This document shows, in pieces, positions 1 through 11,500 of a stretch of DNA of 64,000 nucleotides (positions are counted from its first letter, which is position 1; the number at the start of each line of letters is the position of its first letter). The translations under genes and the position numbers were made by a program. Under the pieces are notes generated by a model. The model was not told where the DNA came from. It saw only the letters and a list, made by a program, of their open reading frames with translations, and did not search any database. Origin of the DNA: Epithemia pelagica (lineage: Eukaryota > Bacillariophyta > Bacillariophyceae > Surirellales > Surirellaceae); contig OX337240.1 of assembly GCA_946965045.2 (NCBI GenBank), positions 2,418,001-2,482,000 on the forward strand, read 5' to 3'.

Positions 1-1302
1 AAGAATACAGGCGGCAGCGGCTTCGCGGACTGCGTGGTAGTTAATGGCGTTGAGTCGCTTGGAGAGGATAGACGAGGGAATACTGGTGTTCTTGACGACT
101 CCACGATTATCGCACATGACATCGGCGGGCTCTGGCACAGGAACACCGAACATTCGTAATTTATAGCGGAGGGCGACAATCATTTCCTTCGCAATCCGCA
201 TGGCAACGAACTTGCTCCCAAAGCTAGATGTCTCGACGGTGTTCTGCCTCTTGGAGAACCACAAGATGGGTGCATTTTGGACGAAAATCAAGACTCCACT
301 GTGGGAGCGCCGAGTCACCAGGTTGCCCGCATGGTCGGCATCAACGAAGCAAGTGATCCTGACTGGCCTCCCGAGTGGTTCAGGCATGGTAGCGGGTAGT
401 TCTTCTGCGACGTTGCCATAGAATTCCCGCCATTCATCAACCGGTACTTGTGCAAAACAGGTCTCATCAATTCGCACGTCCTTTGGGTCGAAGACAATCT
501 TGAGTTTCAGGTACCTCTTGAGGAATGCAAAAATGTGGTACACAGCTTCGAGATGTCCGAACCTTGGATTGGCCAAATACTGGGACATGATAGATACCTC
601 GAGGTAAATATCAACACGTCCAAGTTCAACGGCCCACCGTAAAATACCAATCAACTGTTGAAACCTGGTAGTGCCCTCTGGCCCCAGTTCGGGACTCGTG
701 TCTAGCTCAGGCTTATATGAGGATATGACCGGCACCTTCGCTGTGGTTTTAAGGTGCTTGCCGTCCCCGTCTTTCTCCAACATATCCTCGACAATTCGCA
801 CAGCATTGGTAATATATTTCTCACTTGTCATCCCCCAAGCCCAGCTACCATCCGGTAGGCTAGTATGTTTGTAGATCTGTGCCCCAAGGTACACACTGGG
901 CTCGCCTGTGCTGCCTGCCTTAATCTTGTAATGACTGTCTATTTCGTCAAGAACAGGCTGTGGTTTCTCACTGACCAATAGGATATCGTCAACGTAGACC
1001 AATATTAGCTCGTAGTATTCCTCGCCCGACTCGCGCTTGGCCTTCCTTCTCAACACGCAAGGGTCTGCTCTCGTGTCTGCAAAGCCCATGTCGTACAGAG
1101 TATTCATCAAGGTCGCTCTCCAGCTCGCGCCCGATGACTTCAGCCCGTACAATGCTCTGGTCATGACACACACTTTCCCTTTGTCCTCCGTACCTACCTC
1201 AGAGCCACCTAGGAACCACACTTTCTCACGGCACGGCGCGTTTAGGTAGGCGTTACCAATATCGCACGCCAGGATGTTCAACCCATTCAACGCTGCAATC
1301 AA
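1..1302 (-). pseudogene. RT palm and RNase H of element 1, running off the left edge
   Basis: Read in reverse complement, bases 1302-1 are one open frame with no start and no stop inside the window. It contains the RT palm (LACDIGNAYLNAP, KVCVMTRALYGLKSSGASW), the catalytic box YVDDILL at about 970-990, the thumb (YLGAQIYKH, QQLIGILRWAVELGRVDI) and RNase H (CFVDADHAGN near 335). The domains look well conserved although they are out of frame with the rest of pol. The missing end would carry the RNase H C-terminus and the 3' LTR. Confidence 0.85.
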
Positions 1303-2615
1303 CAAATGCCACTCGTATTGAGTCCCTGCTGACCACACTTGAGTAGGTTAGACTAGCCGGTGCGTCCGTCATGTGGCCACCCGCGACCAGCCGTGCTTTT
1401 CTTGTTAGGTCCATCTTGATGTCGAACACCATGTGACACTTAATTTCGGTGTAACCGACCAATTGTCGCCCGGCGCGCACTTCCCCCAAATCGAGATCTT
1501 CTCGTGATTCCCAGGATACATTAACTACTTTTAGTTCTTTCTCGATTGCCCTAGCCCAATAGTCGGTTCCCGTCTCCTTGTCGATCGCGAGTGCTTCATC
1601 AACCGAGTGCGGCAATCGAATTCCGAACTTTTCCGTCGTCTTCCAGTATTTCTTCTTTACCTTGTTAATCATCCTACGCATATGATTCAATGTCTGCGGA
1701 ACCCACCAGTGGAACGCCGGCTCGTTCTCTATTCCTTGGGCCACCGCGTATTCCGCCAGATCGATTGGATATCCGTCCTTGACATCTTTCAAGGGCATCC
1801 ATACTTGCGAACCATCCATGAGTTCGACCGCGATCTGCCAACCCTTTGTCGTCCTCTTTGGGTGCTTGTTTCCATTCTGCCCCAGAATGAATCCTTCGTC
1901 TCGTGGGACCGCGTCCCCGTCTTTCCTGTGCCCTACGATTTCCTTGAATAGCAAGAATTCCTTGCCCTCGTCATCGATCTTGGCAAACAGGTTCTCTGCG
2001 ACGACGTTCGCAGTATACTCGTGGATTATCCCACCGGGAAACTTGACTTCGTAAGTACGCGTATCGAACAGAGGATTCTTATTTCTTCTACCGATGGGCT
2101 TTCCATCTAACCCTTTCTGCCTTTTCACCACAGTTCCGATTATCTCTTCCCCACCAAAATCCATCTTTATTTGGGCTCCGACATATTCATCATACGCGTT
2201 TCCCATCTCATCGGCTTCTGGCTTCGCCTCTTGAACCATCTTGCCATACTCTTCATCGGACGGGACGAGTCCCCGTCTTCTCCATTCCTCTTCCTCGACC
2301 TCCACGTCCTCGAGGTACCCTGGTTTTCCGTCGCTGTCGTCGGTGAAGTTTGCATCATTCAGCCTTTCCGCAACAATCAACTGGAATTCTTTCATCTTTT
2401 GGCGGATCTCCTCTCGCTCCTGATCGGCCTTGGTTATGTGTTGAACGGTGGTCCTTGCTACGACCTTCCCGGATTTGGTCAAAATCCAGTAGCAGAGATC
2501 GCTTCCGACTCGGTGGGCGACACCCAGCCAGTACCCTAGGTGTGCTTGCTCCTCTGTGGCGTCCGACTTCTGGTTGGTATGGTACCATACCATGTCGAAA
2601 AACTCGAAATCAATC
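1303..2615 (-). pseudogene. Integrase C-terminus, linker and RT N-terminus of element 1
   Basis: The frame begins just after the TAG and is open to about 1303. It holds the integrase C-terminal segment (SDATEEQAHLGYWLGVAHR), a charged linker, and the RT fingers region (DYWARAIEKELKVV, then MVFDIKMDLTRKARLVAGG, then VVSRDSIRVAF). At 1301-1304 one extra base shifts the frame: the expected LIAALNGLNILACDIGNAY continues in the neighbouring frame, while the original frame ends at 1253 in nonsense. The product would be non-functional. Confidence 0.8.
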
Positions 2616-2617
2616 CA

Positions 2618-2893
2618 CTAGGATATGTCTGGGGTCTCCCCAGTGAGTCGTTCAATGCCGGAACGGCCGTCGTGTCCCTGGGCGACTCGACTGAGGAGAC
2701 CAGCCTCATACACCAGGCCATAATCCCAAAGTATGGTCGGAATCTTTCGGTCCTGCATGCGTTGCCGCCACCGTTGTTTCAACAATCCGATTTCCCTTTC
2801 GGCTTTGTGATTCTGCTTACCAGTCCCTTTTTCTGCCCAATGCATGCCGATGCGGTGGTAGCGGGATAGCTTTTGAAACAAGGTGTTTCCCCC
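2618..2893 (-). pseudogene. Integrase catalytic-core fragment of element 1
   Basis: This frame reads FQKLSRYHRIGMHWAEKG, then NHKAEREIGLLKQRWRQRM, the segment around the catalytic Glu of a D,D35E retroviral-type integrase. The block with the second Asp (TADLAGEQTG) lies at about 2935-2893 but in a third frame, so integrase needs two frame changes within 60 bases, one at the run of six C at 2889-2894. The frame stops at TAG 2616-2618, directly before WIDFEFFDMVWYHTNQ, which is clearly the continuation of the same polyprotein. Confidence 0.75.
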
Positions 2894-2908
2894 CTGTCTG
2901 CTCTCCGG

Positions 2909-5906
2909 CTAAGTCAGCTGTGAGCTTGTCCGGAACGCCAACTTAGCTTGCCCAGCGTGTGCTTTAGATGTCATAGGATAAACAGCGGTAAAACCACCGT
3001 TGGTGAAAACTTGGGCACATTTGTTTCCTGACAGCGATAGGGTCTTACTGAAAAGGGCGTCCGTGTATAGTTGGGTGTTCAAACGATTTCGGTGCAATGC
3101 TAGATTGTCTACCCGGTATCGACGCGTAATGGGTGCAACAGCAGTCCGGATCCCCTGCTGGGTGGTCACACGGAGGGTGTTCCGGGCGGCACCAAGTCCA
3201 ATTTTCCATTTGCGACTCAGCGATTCCGCAGATATGCCCGAGTGCCTGGACGTCTCCAATTGCGAGACCGACGCTAGCTCGCGTCCGATCCCGGTTGGTT
3301 CAAGGATTGAGGACACGTGTCCAATATCCGCAACTGCCACACCGTACGCTTCTTCGTACGGACTCGCACCGGGTTGTGACAGATCTACGTGCTTTGGGTC
3401 CCACGTTTCTTGCCTAGTTAAGACAACATGAGGTAGCTGCTCTATTTCCCGATGACTAGGTGCTCGGGATTCGAAATAGATTGTAGTGCCTTGATTCGAG
3501 AATGGAATAAAGATACCATCGGCCCAAATGCCGAAGCCTTCCTCTCCCTGGCGTGTCGGGTCGTCACGGACCACGTGTCCCGCGTGACGGATCTGATTTT
3601 GATTCAACAAAGTTTTCCCCAACTTGGATCCGAACCACAACATTTGGTGCCCCACAACAATCGTCTCGACGCCAGTCTTCTCTTCTCGGATCAATGTTGC
3701 ACAAGTTGCAACGGGCACGTACTGTGTGCCTACTTGGTTTCCGGCAAAGTCGTTGACGGAGCATTCCACCCCTGTTGTCTCCATCAGCGTCCAGTTGGCC
3801 CCAGCACAACACGTGTCCGCCAGGGTGTCCATTTCGTTTCGCCCCTTCATCATGCCATCCGACTCTGCATTCAACAACCAACCCTGTTCTACCTTTCCAA
3901 CGAATCTGCGTGGTCCACAGGTGACCATAGACACTCCTCGTCCCTCGTCGTAATCGGCATATGCCCCAGCTCCGAAGCGGCGCCCGTTGGTGCTACCTCG
4001 GTCGCCCGTTCCTTCCGCGGCCCGTTCCCCCTCGCCACCATGGCCTCCGTCCTGTCGATTCTCGTCAGTTTCGACCGCGCCGACATCCCGGCCGCCACGT
4101 CCCCCGCCATTGCCTCGACCACCGTTGCCTTGTCCGCCGCGCCCACGGCCGCCTCTACCACCACGGCCTGGTGCGCCGTTCGTCGGAGGCAGTTGTCCTC
4201 TAAGGCGCGCACGTTCATCAAACACGTAGCGTTGTCCGGTCACGCCCAAGGTTGCCATCTCATGGGTAGTGAAGCGCCGATTAACATCGGTGACGTCGAC
4301 ACCGTACAAAGTATACACCCCGTTGGAATGGCTGAGGCCCTGAATGTGACGCGGGCGGCTGTTGGCCTCAGAAACGAAGCGGTGTCGATTCTGGCGTGTC
4401 CCCCCAAGAACCGCCTGCGGGAACAACTCAGCCACTTCGGTCGAAATGTAGGAGATGGCAGCTTGCAGGTCAGAGCGGTGATTACTGCGGACGTGACCTT
4501 TGATCACTGCGAACTCGGGGGTACTGATCTTGATGTTGTCAAGCAAGATCTTGACTTGATTGGACGCTGTGCGACGGTTGTCAGTGGACTCGAGGGTACG
4601 AAAGGCACGCAACAACTTGGCGGAATACGCATCAAAACTAAAGATGCGTTCATTATTATAGAAGATGTTTTCTAAAACAGCCTCAGCCTTGATGATACGT
4701 TTTTCTTTCTGGCCGCCCCCGTCGTAGTGAGCAACAAGGGCAAGCCAAGCTCCACGGCCGTCTTGGGATCCTTGGAAAGGTTGGATCCATGTAGCTTGTT
4801 GGTCCTTGAAGAGATCGCTCAAAAGGCGATATACTTGACGGTTGTCTTCTCGATAGAAAGCTCCTCGAAGAGGGTAGCTATACATCTCTTGCTCACGGGC
4901 AGTCGTAAAGACGTGCCCCGGTGCAACATCGGGACGAATGACATAATCAATCGCTACCTTCTGTTTTCCCATGACGTTCGATAGATACGTCGGGAACTCC
5001 AAACTCCACTCTTCCCAGTTTTCCTCTTTGAGAACGTCGGGCTTGATGTCCGGCAACGTATCATTGTTGTCAGCTATCTCCATAGCATACAGGGCAGTGG
5101 ATAGCGCCAAGACGTCGAATTCTCCCGCGAGGATGACACGACCCTGACGTCGAGCCCGTCCGGCCCAAAAACAGAGGCCTTGAATGTTCAAGACGACGCC
5201 AGTCGGAATGCTGACCGGGGGATTCCGTTTCTCCAAGCGCGAAGCAAGTTGGGAAACGTCATCGGGCCCCATCCTTCCGAACGCAAGCATCGTATTAAGC
5301 CTCTCCGTCACTTCAAGTGCGTAAATTTCTTGAGGACTTGCTCCACACACTGTTAGGGCCATGCCTACAGCGGATAGAGGTGCAGCCCCACCGGGCAATC
5401 CACCTCCTCCGCCACATCCTGGCGCTCCTGGTGCTCCTCCCGGCGCTCCTGGTGCTCCTCCGTGGCCACCACCGCCGGCACCACCGCCACCACCACCGCC
5501 TCCTCCGGCACCACCACCGGCACCTCCACCAGCGCCTCCTCCGGCGCCTCCTCCAGCGCCTCCTCCGGACACCTCCTCCGGCGCCTCCTCCAGTACTACC
5601 ATGAGTACCGCCTGCGGTGCCCCCAGCACCTCCGACAGCGCTACCACCAGCGCCCATGTATGCGGTGCCCCCAGCACCTCCGATAGCCCCGCCGTGGGAC
5701 CCATGTCCAGCGTGTCCGCTGGTACCTGCACTTCCGCTGGCGCCATCGCCAGGGTTTCCAGGACCGCTCATACGAGCATCCGTCCCATTGGTTGAAGAAC
5801 CGTTGGGCACGGCGTTCTTCGGGATTCCTCCGTCCTTCGGATTCCCCTTCGCGGTGTTCACACCGTTCTTCGTCGTAGAGCGCGTCGTCGTCGTCATCTT
5901 TCTCAC
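2909..5906 (-). pseudogene. Gag-protease-integrase N-terminal part of element 1
   Basis: Translation probably starts at the ATG at 5906 (MRKMTTTTRSTT). It runs into a Gly/Ala-rich tract where the frame shifts near 5570; the downstream frame is then open from 5746 to 2909. The Gag core follows (about 5350-4200), then a basic RGG-rich stretch near 4200-4050 likely to bind RNA. The retropepsin site near 3800 reads LADTCCAGAN, so Asp-Thr-Cys replaces the usual Asp-Ser/Thr-Gly. After it come a pre-integrase segment and the first part of integrase (LYTDALFSKTLS near 3050). The frame is lost just before the second catalytic Asp. Long plus-strand ORFs across this interval are shadows of it. Confidence 0.8.
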
Positions 5907-6540
5907 CTTATCCGTCTTCCGTCAGTGGGTCTGATAAACTCACTTATTCGCGTCGTGGCAAAAAGCAAGTTCCTTATTCAACAAAAGACTAAGCTTAAGG
6001 TGCTACATTCCCTTTCCAGTACGGAGGTAATCGGTAATGACCGTTGGGCCTCATTTTTCCCCCATGACTCCCTATTACCCGTGAATCGTTGATTCCCGCT
6101 CTATCAGTCAGAATGAAACATGATAGCTTCAGCTGTGACCGTGACTGTGACTGGGATCCTCCGCATTCGCTGTCTACTCTTTCGCGCTCACCGCAGTTAC
6201 TGTGCGTTGGTGCGAGTAGCGCGGATCGGACCCGCCAGTCTCTTTCCTTGCGGTTCAAGGGATCAGCACCGCGGTGCGGGTCCAACCACGGATCATCGCG
6301 CGAAGATCGGTTCGAGAACTTGCTACCTGCTACAAAAAGGATTCGCTCATAATTTTTTGTTTCATTTTTCTAGTAGGAGTAGTAACTCAAATCTTATCTC
6401 GTTGTTGTTGTTGTCCTTTCAGATCATGACAGTGGTTTTCTCATTCAGTTACAAAGCAACGCCAGCTAGCCATCATACAGCCATGGTATACCTCTCAGCT
6501 TTAGTTGGTGTTTAGTGTAGGGCAATGGTCTCATTTTTGG
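5907..6540. other. Leader/possible 5' LTR of element 1 and unassigned spacer
   Basis: No gene is visible. The part next to the element 1 start codon should contain its untranslated leader and 5' LTR, but with the other LTR outside the window no boundary can be drawn. No GGTTAT-type primer-binding site like those of elements 2 and 4 was found on the minus strand. About 6350-6540 is AT-richer spacer up to the target site of element 2. Confidence 0.4.
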
Positions 6541-6545
6541 GCAGT

Positions 6546-6814
6546 TATCAGCGTTCATGCGCCTCCTCCATTCACTCCCACACATACAACAAAAATATCG
6601 ACCTCGCACTACACCCAACTTAGTCCTTAGTCATAATTTGAGAAGTAACAAAACTTGCACTACAGTTTACATTCGTCCCTAGCAGATTCTAACGAACTGC
6701 AAACCGGAACTCTTCCGAATGACCATGGGAACCTCCCTCACCGGAACGGCCGCCTCATTCGGATATTCTACGAACAACTCGTCGGGTGGAACAGAAAACT
6801 CCTTCACAATGAGA
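6546..6814 (+). repeat. 5' LTR of element 2
   Basis: It is 269 bp and repeated at 13364-13632 with three visible substitutions (gcc/gct, ggata/ggaca, cggg/cgcg). It starts TATCAGCGTTC and ends AATGAGA. An ATG at 6719 inside it opens the long frame that continues through the primer-binding site into gag. Confidence 0.9.
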
Positions 6815-6826
6815 GGTTATAAGCCC
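6815..6826 (+). other. Probable primer-binding site of element 2
   Basis: GGTTATAAGCCC follows the 5' LTR immediately. Drosophila copia uses GGTTATGGGCCC, which pairs with an internal half of initiator tRNA-Met. The complement here ends in UUAUAACC, which looks like an anticodon loop followed by the start of the stem, so priming by a cleaved tRNA half is inferred. Confidence 0.55.
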
Positions 6827-7165
6827 AAGCGGTTCCACTGGGTTGTAACAGTATTCACCTTACTGATGACCGTTTACTCACCGACAAGAATTGTTTTACT
6901 TAATGATTCATTCGTGGTACGACAAATCTCATCTGTGCCCCGTACACGAATCCGAACCCTGACGCGACCAACACTCGGCAACTGGGAGTCAACATTGCAG
7001 TTGGAGACTTGGTCCACCAACCAGAACACTCCGTTACAGGGCCCAACACAACTTGGAGCATGGGAACAACTACCACTCACTTTTTGGTCCAATCCAAAAC
7101 AGACTCACTCTTTCCGCTTACCTTCGTTGTTGAGTTCCTTGCCTTTGCCTACTACCTTTGAGACC

Positions 7166-8578
7166 ATGAAGATCCCTACTCCTGTTTCGACGCCCAAGAA
7201 GACCTCTGGAGTCGGTTCCCTTTCGGCCGATACCCAGATGAACGGTATCACTCTGACTGCTGCCAAGAGTCGTACTTTCGAACTCGGAGCTTTCGCCGAC
7301 ACGGTCTCTCCAGCCTATCGCAGTTCCTTATCCGGGAAGACCCTGTTTGACTTTCGTAACGAAGCCGTCGTTGGACTTACACCCCCCTTCAGTTTCACCT
7401 GGGCTGTTGTTAGTACGACCGACGACAAGTCCTTCTTCGACGACAACAACAAGATCATGATGCAACTTTATGCCCTCAAGACACGTCTTACGACGTATTG
7501 TATGCATTCGGTGTTTGATATCCTTCCTGTTGATGAAGAGACTGGCATTTTGGACTCGTCAGGTGCTACTATGAATTTACTCGACCATGCCTGTTCGCTT
7601 TCTGAGACTCAAGTCCGCTTGAGTAACCAGATCTATGCCGAACGCACTACCGACAGTCTGCACCCGCAGAACCTGTCTTGGATTCAGGACTTGTTGCTTG
7701 CCTCCTGTGATGGGACTCTTCGTGCCGATCTGGAAAACCGTTTGGTCACGATCCCTGATAACGAGCAGGGTGGCCCCTTGGTTCTTCACATGATCCTCAC
7801 GCAACTCATGACGACTACTACCGACGCCGCTCGTGGTATTGTTCGCCGATTGGAGAAACACAGTGTCACTACCTATCCTGGTGAAAACATTAATCAGTTT
7901 TGCCTTACGTTTAACAATGTGGTTCTACGTTTTAACTTGAGCGGACATGTTCCAGCAGACATTTGCAGCATCTTCGTCGAACGGCTTCTTACTTGCACGG
8001 TTCCGAAGTTTCTCAGCATAATGGACTACTTGGAGAATCATGATGACCCCGTCCTCCAAGACTTTTTCGGATTGCGCGAACGTGTCGTGGCAAAATACCA
8101 TTCTCTCTTACTGTCCGAGAAATGGCTTCCGACCGTCAAGACCGATACCTCCGCTTTTCCTGCTCTCACTGAGACCAAGAAAGCCGCTCCGGTTGGAACC
8201 TCCAAGTCAAACAATTGTGGTCGTCGTCCTCCTTTACCGATCGACACTACTCCTCCTGGTCCTGGTGAGGCCAACTCCAAGCCTCATCCGACGAATCCCA
8301 AGCGCAAATTGTGGTGGTGTGCCTTGTGTCCCAATGGTACTCCCAACGGCATTGGCCGCTGGGGTAATCACAGCACAGACCGTCATGACCCCACCAAGGT
8401 GAATGCCAGTCGCTCTCCTGCAGCCAACTCCTCTGACACGGCTGCCATTGCGAACACTACGGATTCTTCTCCAGCTGCAGACACTCCTTTGACCGACAGT
8501 GCCACTGCTGCACCGACTACTGCGCCACCCCAGACTTACGCCAATGTTGCCCTTACCTCCTTGCGGGATTTTCGCTAG
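7166..8578 (+). CDS. Gag of element 2
   Basis: Gag capsid-like protein of about 470 residues if started at the ATG at 7166, the first good start downstream of the primer-binding site. The same frame is open from 6719 inside the LTR, but the extra 149 residues would span the LTR and primer site, so I consider them untranslated. The core (HACSLSETQVRLSNQIY, then AARGIVRRLEKHS) resembles copia Gag helices. Near the C-terminus is a non-CCHC zinc motif (WWCALC at 8321, then HSTDRH at about 8370), also seen in element 4. A Ser/Thr/Ala-rich tail follows. The frame ends six bases before the region where pol becomes open in another frame. Confidence 0.75.
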   Translation: MKIPTPVSTPKKTSGVGSLSADTQMNGITLTAAKSRTFELGAFADTVSPAYRSSLSGKTLFDFRNEAVVGLTPPFSFTWAVVSTTDDKSFFDDNNKIMMQLYALKTRLTTYCMHSVFDILPVDEETGILDSSGATMNLLDHACSLSETQVRLSNQIYAERTTDSLHPQNLSWIQDLLLASCDGTLRADLENRLVTIPDNEQGGPLVLHMILTQLMTTTTDAARGIVRRLEKHSVTTYPGENINQFCLTFNNVVLRFNLSGHVPADICSIFVERLLTCTVPKFLSIMDYLENHDDPVLQDFFGLRERVVAKYHSLLLSEKWLPTVKTDTSAFPALTETKKAAPVGTSKSNNCGRRPPLPIDTTPPGPGEANSKPHPTNPKRKLWWCALCPNGTPNGIGRWGNHSTDRHDPTKVNASRSPAANSSDTAAIANTTDSSPAADTPLTDSATAAPTTAPPQTYANVALTSLRDFR

Positions 8579-8583
8579 GGCGG

Positions 8584-11500
8584 GTGTTTCTCCAGCACTC
8601 CAATGCCCTCTATCCTCCTTGGTTGGACACCATTCTTTGTTGGCTTTGCCTCTGTGGTTGGTTTTGTTTGATCTCGACGGTTGATTGTTTCGTGTTGACT
8701 TTGGTAGGTTGTTTGTATCGGTTTACGTCGTCCAGTCGAGCTCACCTTCGTCATCTCAATCGGTTGCTTCCCAAACCTCCGTTCCACTTTCCACCTAGTG
8801 GTTTCGATAGTCGCCTTTGCTTATCCAATCATGTGATTTGTTTGACTCCACTCTCGGTCCTTTACCTTGCCTTTCATCTCCTCATGTTCACGTCGTCAAC
8901 TCACCCTTTGGGAGTCATGAGTTTCACTCCTCCACGGGTCAGGGGCGAGCATGGTACGAGAACACGAAGACGAACATGGTCCAAGTCAAGATCTGCCACG
9001 AATTGGAACCATTGGCCCACGATACGTGCTTTACGTTTACACAATCACACGGTTGATTGTTATGACAAGCTCAAGCTCTTACCTTTATCAAGAGATCCCA
9101 AGATATACACCCTTGGTCCCGATTTTAGCAATCTTTTACGTGCGAATTGTGAGACACCCCGTCTCACATACCGGTATGCCATGCATCATATCGATCCGAC
9201 CATGATCGTATCTCAAGCCACTCAAGTCGACGATGCTCCAAGTGATCCAGTGGTACCCATTATCCTTGACACCGGCGCATCAAATGGTTTAACCATGAGT
9301 GAGGATGATTTTGTGGAGTTGGTATACGGCAATTACGGATCCATGTCCACTGCCGCAAGTGACAACCGCTTTCCTATCATCGGCACCGGTATTGTTGGAT
9401 ATGACGCCATTCACGAAGACGGCACTGTACGACGATGGGTTTACCCGGCCAATCTCTGTAAGGCAGCTGGTACAAGACTTTGTTCTCCACAGATTAACGC
9501 TGCTTACCTCCGACAAGACCAGCGTTTCCCTACTTTCGTCAGCAACCAATCATTCGCAAGCATTATGATTGACAAGGAATCCGAACGGCGCATCACTGTA
9601 CCCATCGACTATTCCAGTAATCTCCCCATCGTTCGAGTGAAGCACATCAAGCAACAAACTCAAGCAACGGCCCAGCACCGACCGGTTGATTGTTGTTGCG
9701 GATTTAATCAGTGGTGTCGATGTCCTTTGGAAACTACATCCGTGACCACTAAACAGCTCACATTGCATCAGTTCTTGGCTGAACATGACGAAAATCCCTT
9801 GGACGAGACGAATCGGAACTTGAGTCGACCACAGAAGCAATTGTTGTTGGATCATCAACGCTTGGGACATATTCATATGCGTCGTATCCAGAGGCTCTAT
9901 CGTGACAACTCCAACTCTGACCCAAGCGATGAAACATTGTCATGTCTACCTTCCACCTTCAAGAGTAGTGGCAGTTGCGATGCACCACAATGCTTGGCAT
10001 GCTTGTACGCCAAAGCTCGACGTCGGCCAACCCAATCCAAGGCTAATGTACCACACTCTCAAGCTGGCCATTTGACTCCAACAGACCGAAAACTCTCTCT
10101 CGGTGAATTGGTTTCCATGGATCACTTCGAGTCCACTGTTCGTGGTCGCCTTTGGCATACACGAGGCCGCGAAAGACCAGAGCATCATTTTGTGGGTGGC
10201 ACCATCTTCTTCGACCATGGTTCAAAAGCCATTTTCTGCTATCCACAAGTCTCCCTTGGAAGCAGTGACACCATTAACTCCAAGAACCAATTCAAAGTTT
10301 CCCTCCATCAAGCTGGTCGCCAGGTTACTCGATACCATTCCGATAACGGTGTCTTTACATCGGACGCTTTTCAGGAATCTCTCAAGACCAACCGGAACAC
10401 TTTTCCTTCTCCCTTGAGCACACTTTCGGGTGTTGGAGCTCATCATGCCAACGCAGGTGCTGAACGGGCAATTCAGACAGTCACATACATGGCCCAAGCC
10501 ATGATGATCCATTGTCACATCCGATGGCCATCCGCATTTTCACCGTCCTTGTGGCCCATGGCACTCGAATACGCCACTTGGATATACAATCACATTCCAC
10601 AAGAAGACAATGACATGTGTCCAATGGAAGTGTTCTCCGGCACCAAGATCGATTGTACCCTGCTGCGTCGAGTCCGTGTGTGGGGATGTCCCAGTAACGT
10701 TTTGGATCCAAAATTGCAGGATGGTAAGAAACTTCCCAAGTGGGCGCGCCGGTCTCGCCGTGGTCAGTTCCTGGGTTTCTCTCCCCAACATTCTAGCCTG
10801 GTGGGCATGATTCGGAATCTGGACACTGGCCACATTTCCCCTCAGTTTCATGTGGTGTACGACGAATTATTTATGTCCGTCAGTAGCACGTGGTCATTCC
10901 CCCAAGACAACAGTTTACCCGACTTCTTTACCCGCGATCACTATCTTGACGACCATGATCCGACGCGCGATGGACCGTTACCCGACTTGGATTCGGTTTG
11001 GTCCCTTCCCAAGGTATCCTTCGATGACACTTCGTCCCTTCCAGTTCCGAAGGTCCCCGAGGGCGAGCATGCAGAGCACCCTTCTCACGACCAGTCTGCT
11101 ACACCAGGTACACCGTTAGATCTTGGTCGTAACCATCGCCGGACGACTCTTGAATCTCATCCTAACGTGACACCCATCCAGTTGGACGATATCGATCCTC
11201 TGTCACCACTTGCCGAGACTGACGAAACTGACTCCTTCGACTCTACTTCCGATGACATGCCTCTAACACCTTGTTCAAAACCGGGCGAGTCGTCACCCAG
11301 TTCAAAATCGGGCGAGTCATTACCCAGTTCAAAATCGGGCGAGTCATTACCCAGTTCAAAATCGGGCGAGTCCTTACCCAGTTCAAAATCGGGCGAGTCG
11401 TCACCAAGTCCAGCCTCCGACGCGATCCATGAACCCACGACGGGTCGACCTCACCGTCAACGTCGTGCTCCAGTACGATTTCCAGACAATGCGGATTCCC

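Larger units (their letters stand above)
1..5906 (-). mobile_element. Degenerate Ty1/copia retrotransposon (element 1), truncated by the left window edge
   Basis: On the minus strand the order is Gly-rich Gag, protease, integrase, reverse transcriptase, RNase H, which is the Ty1/copia order. The reading frame is broken at least five times: in the Gly tract near 5570, near 2936 and at the C-run 2889-2894 inside integrase, by an in-frame TAG at 2616-2618, and by a one-base shift near 1303 inside RT. The 3' end and 3' LTR lie left of base 1, so LTRs cannot be paired and the 5' boundary is unknown; it should lie in 5907-6545. This is a dead copy unless the breaks are assembly errors. Confidence 0.9.

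Noticed and set aside
3452-4675. Long plus-strand ORF (407 codons)
   Set aside because: It is antisense to the Gag-protease region of element 1, whose minus-strand frame has recognisable retroelement motifs.
6719-7165. N-terminal 149 codons in the gag frame of element 2
   Set aside because: They start inside the LTR and run across the primer-binding site; translation from 7166 is more likely.
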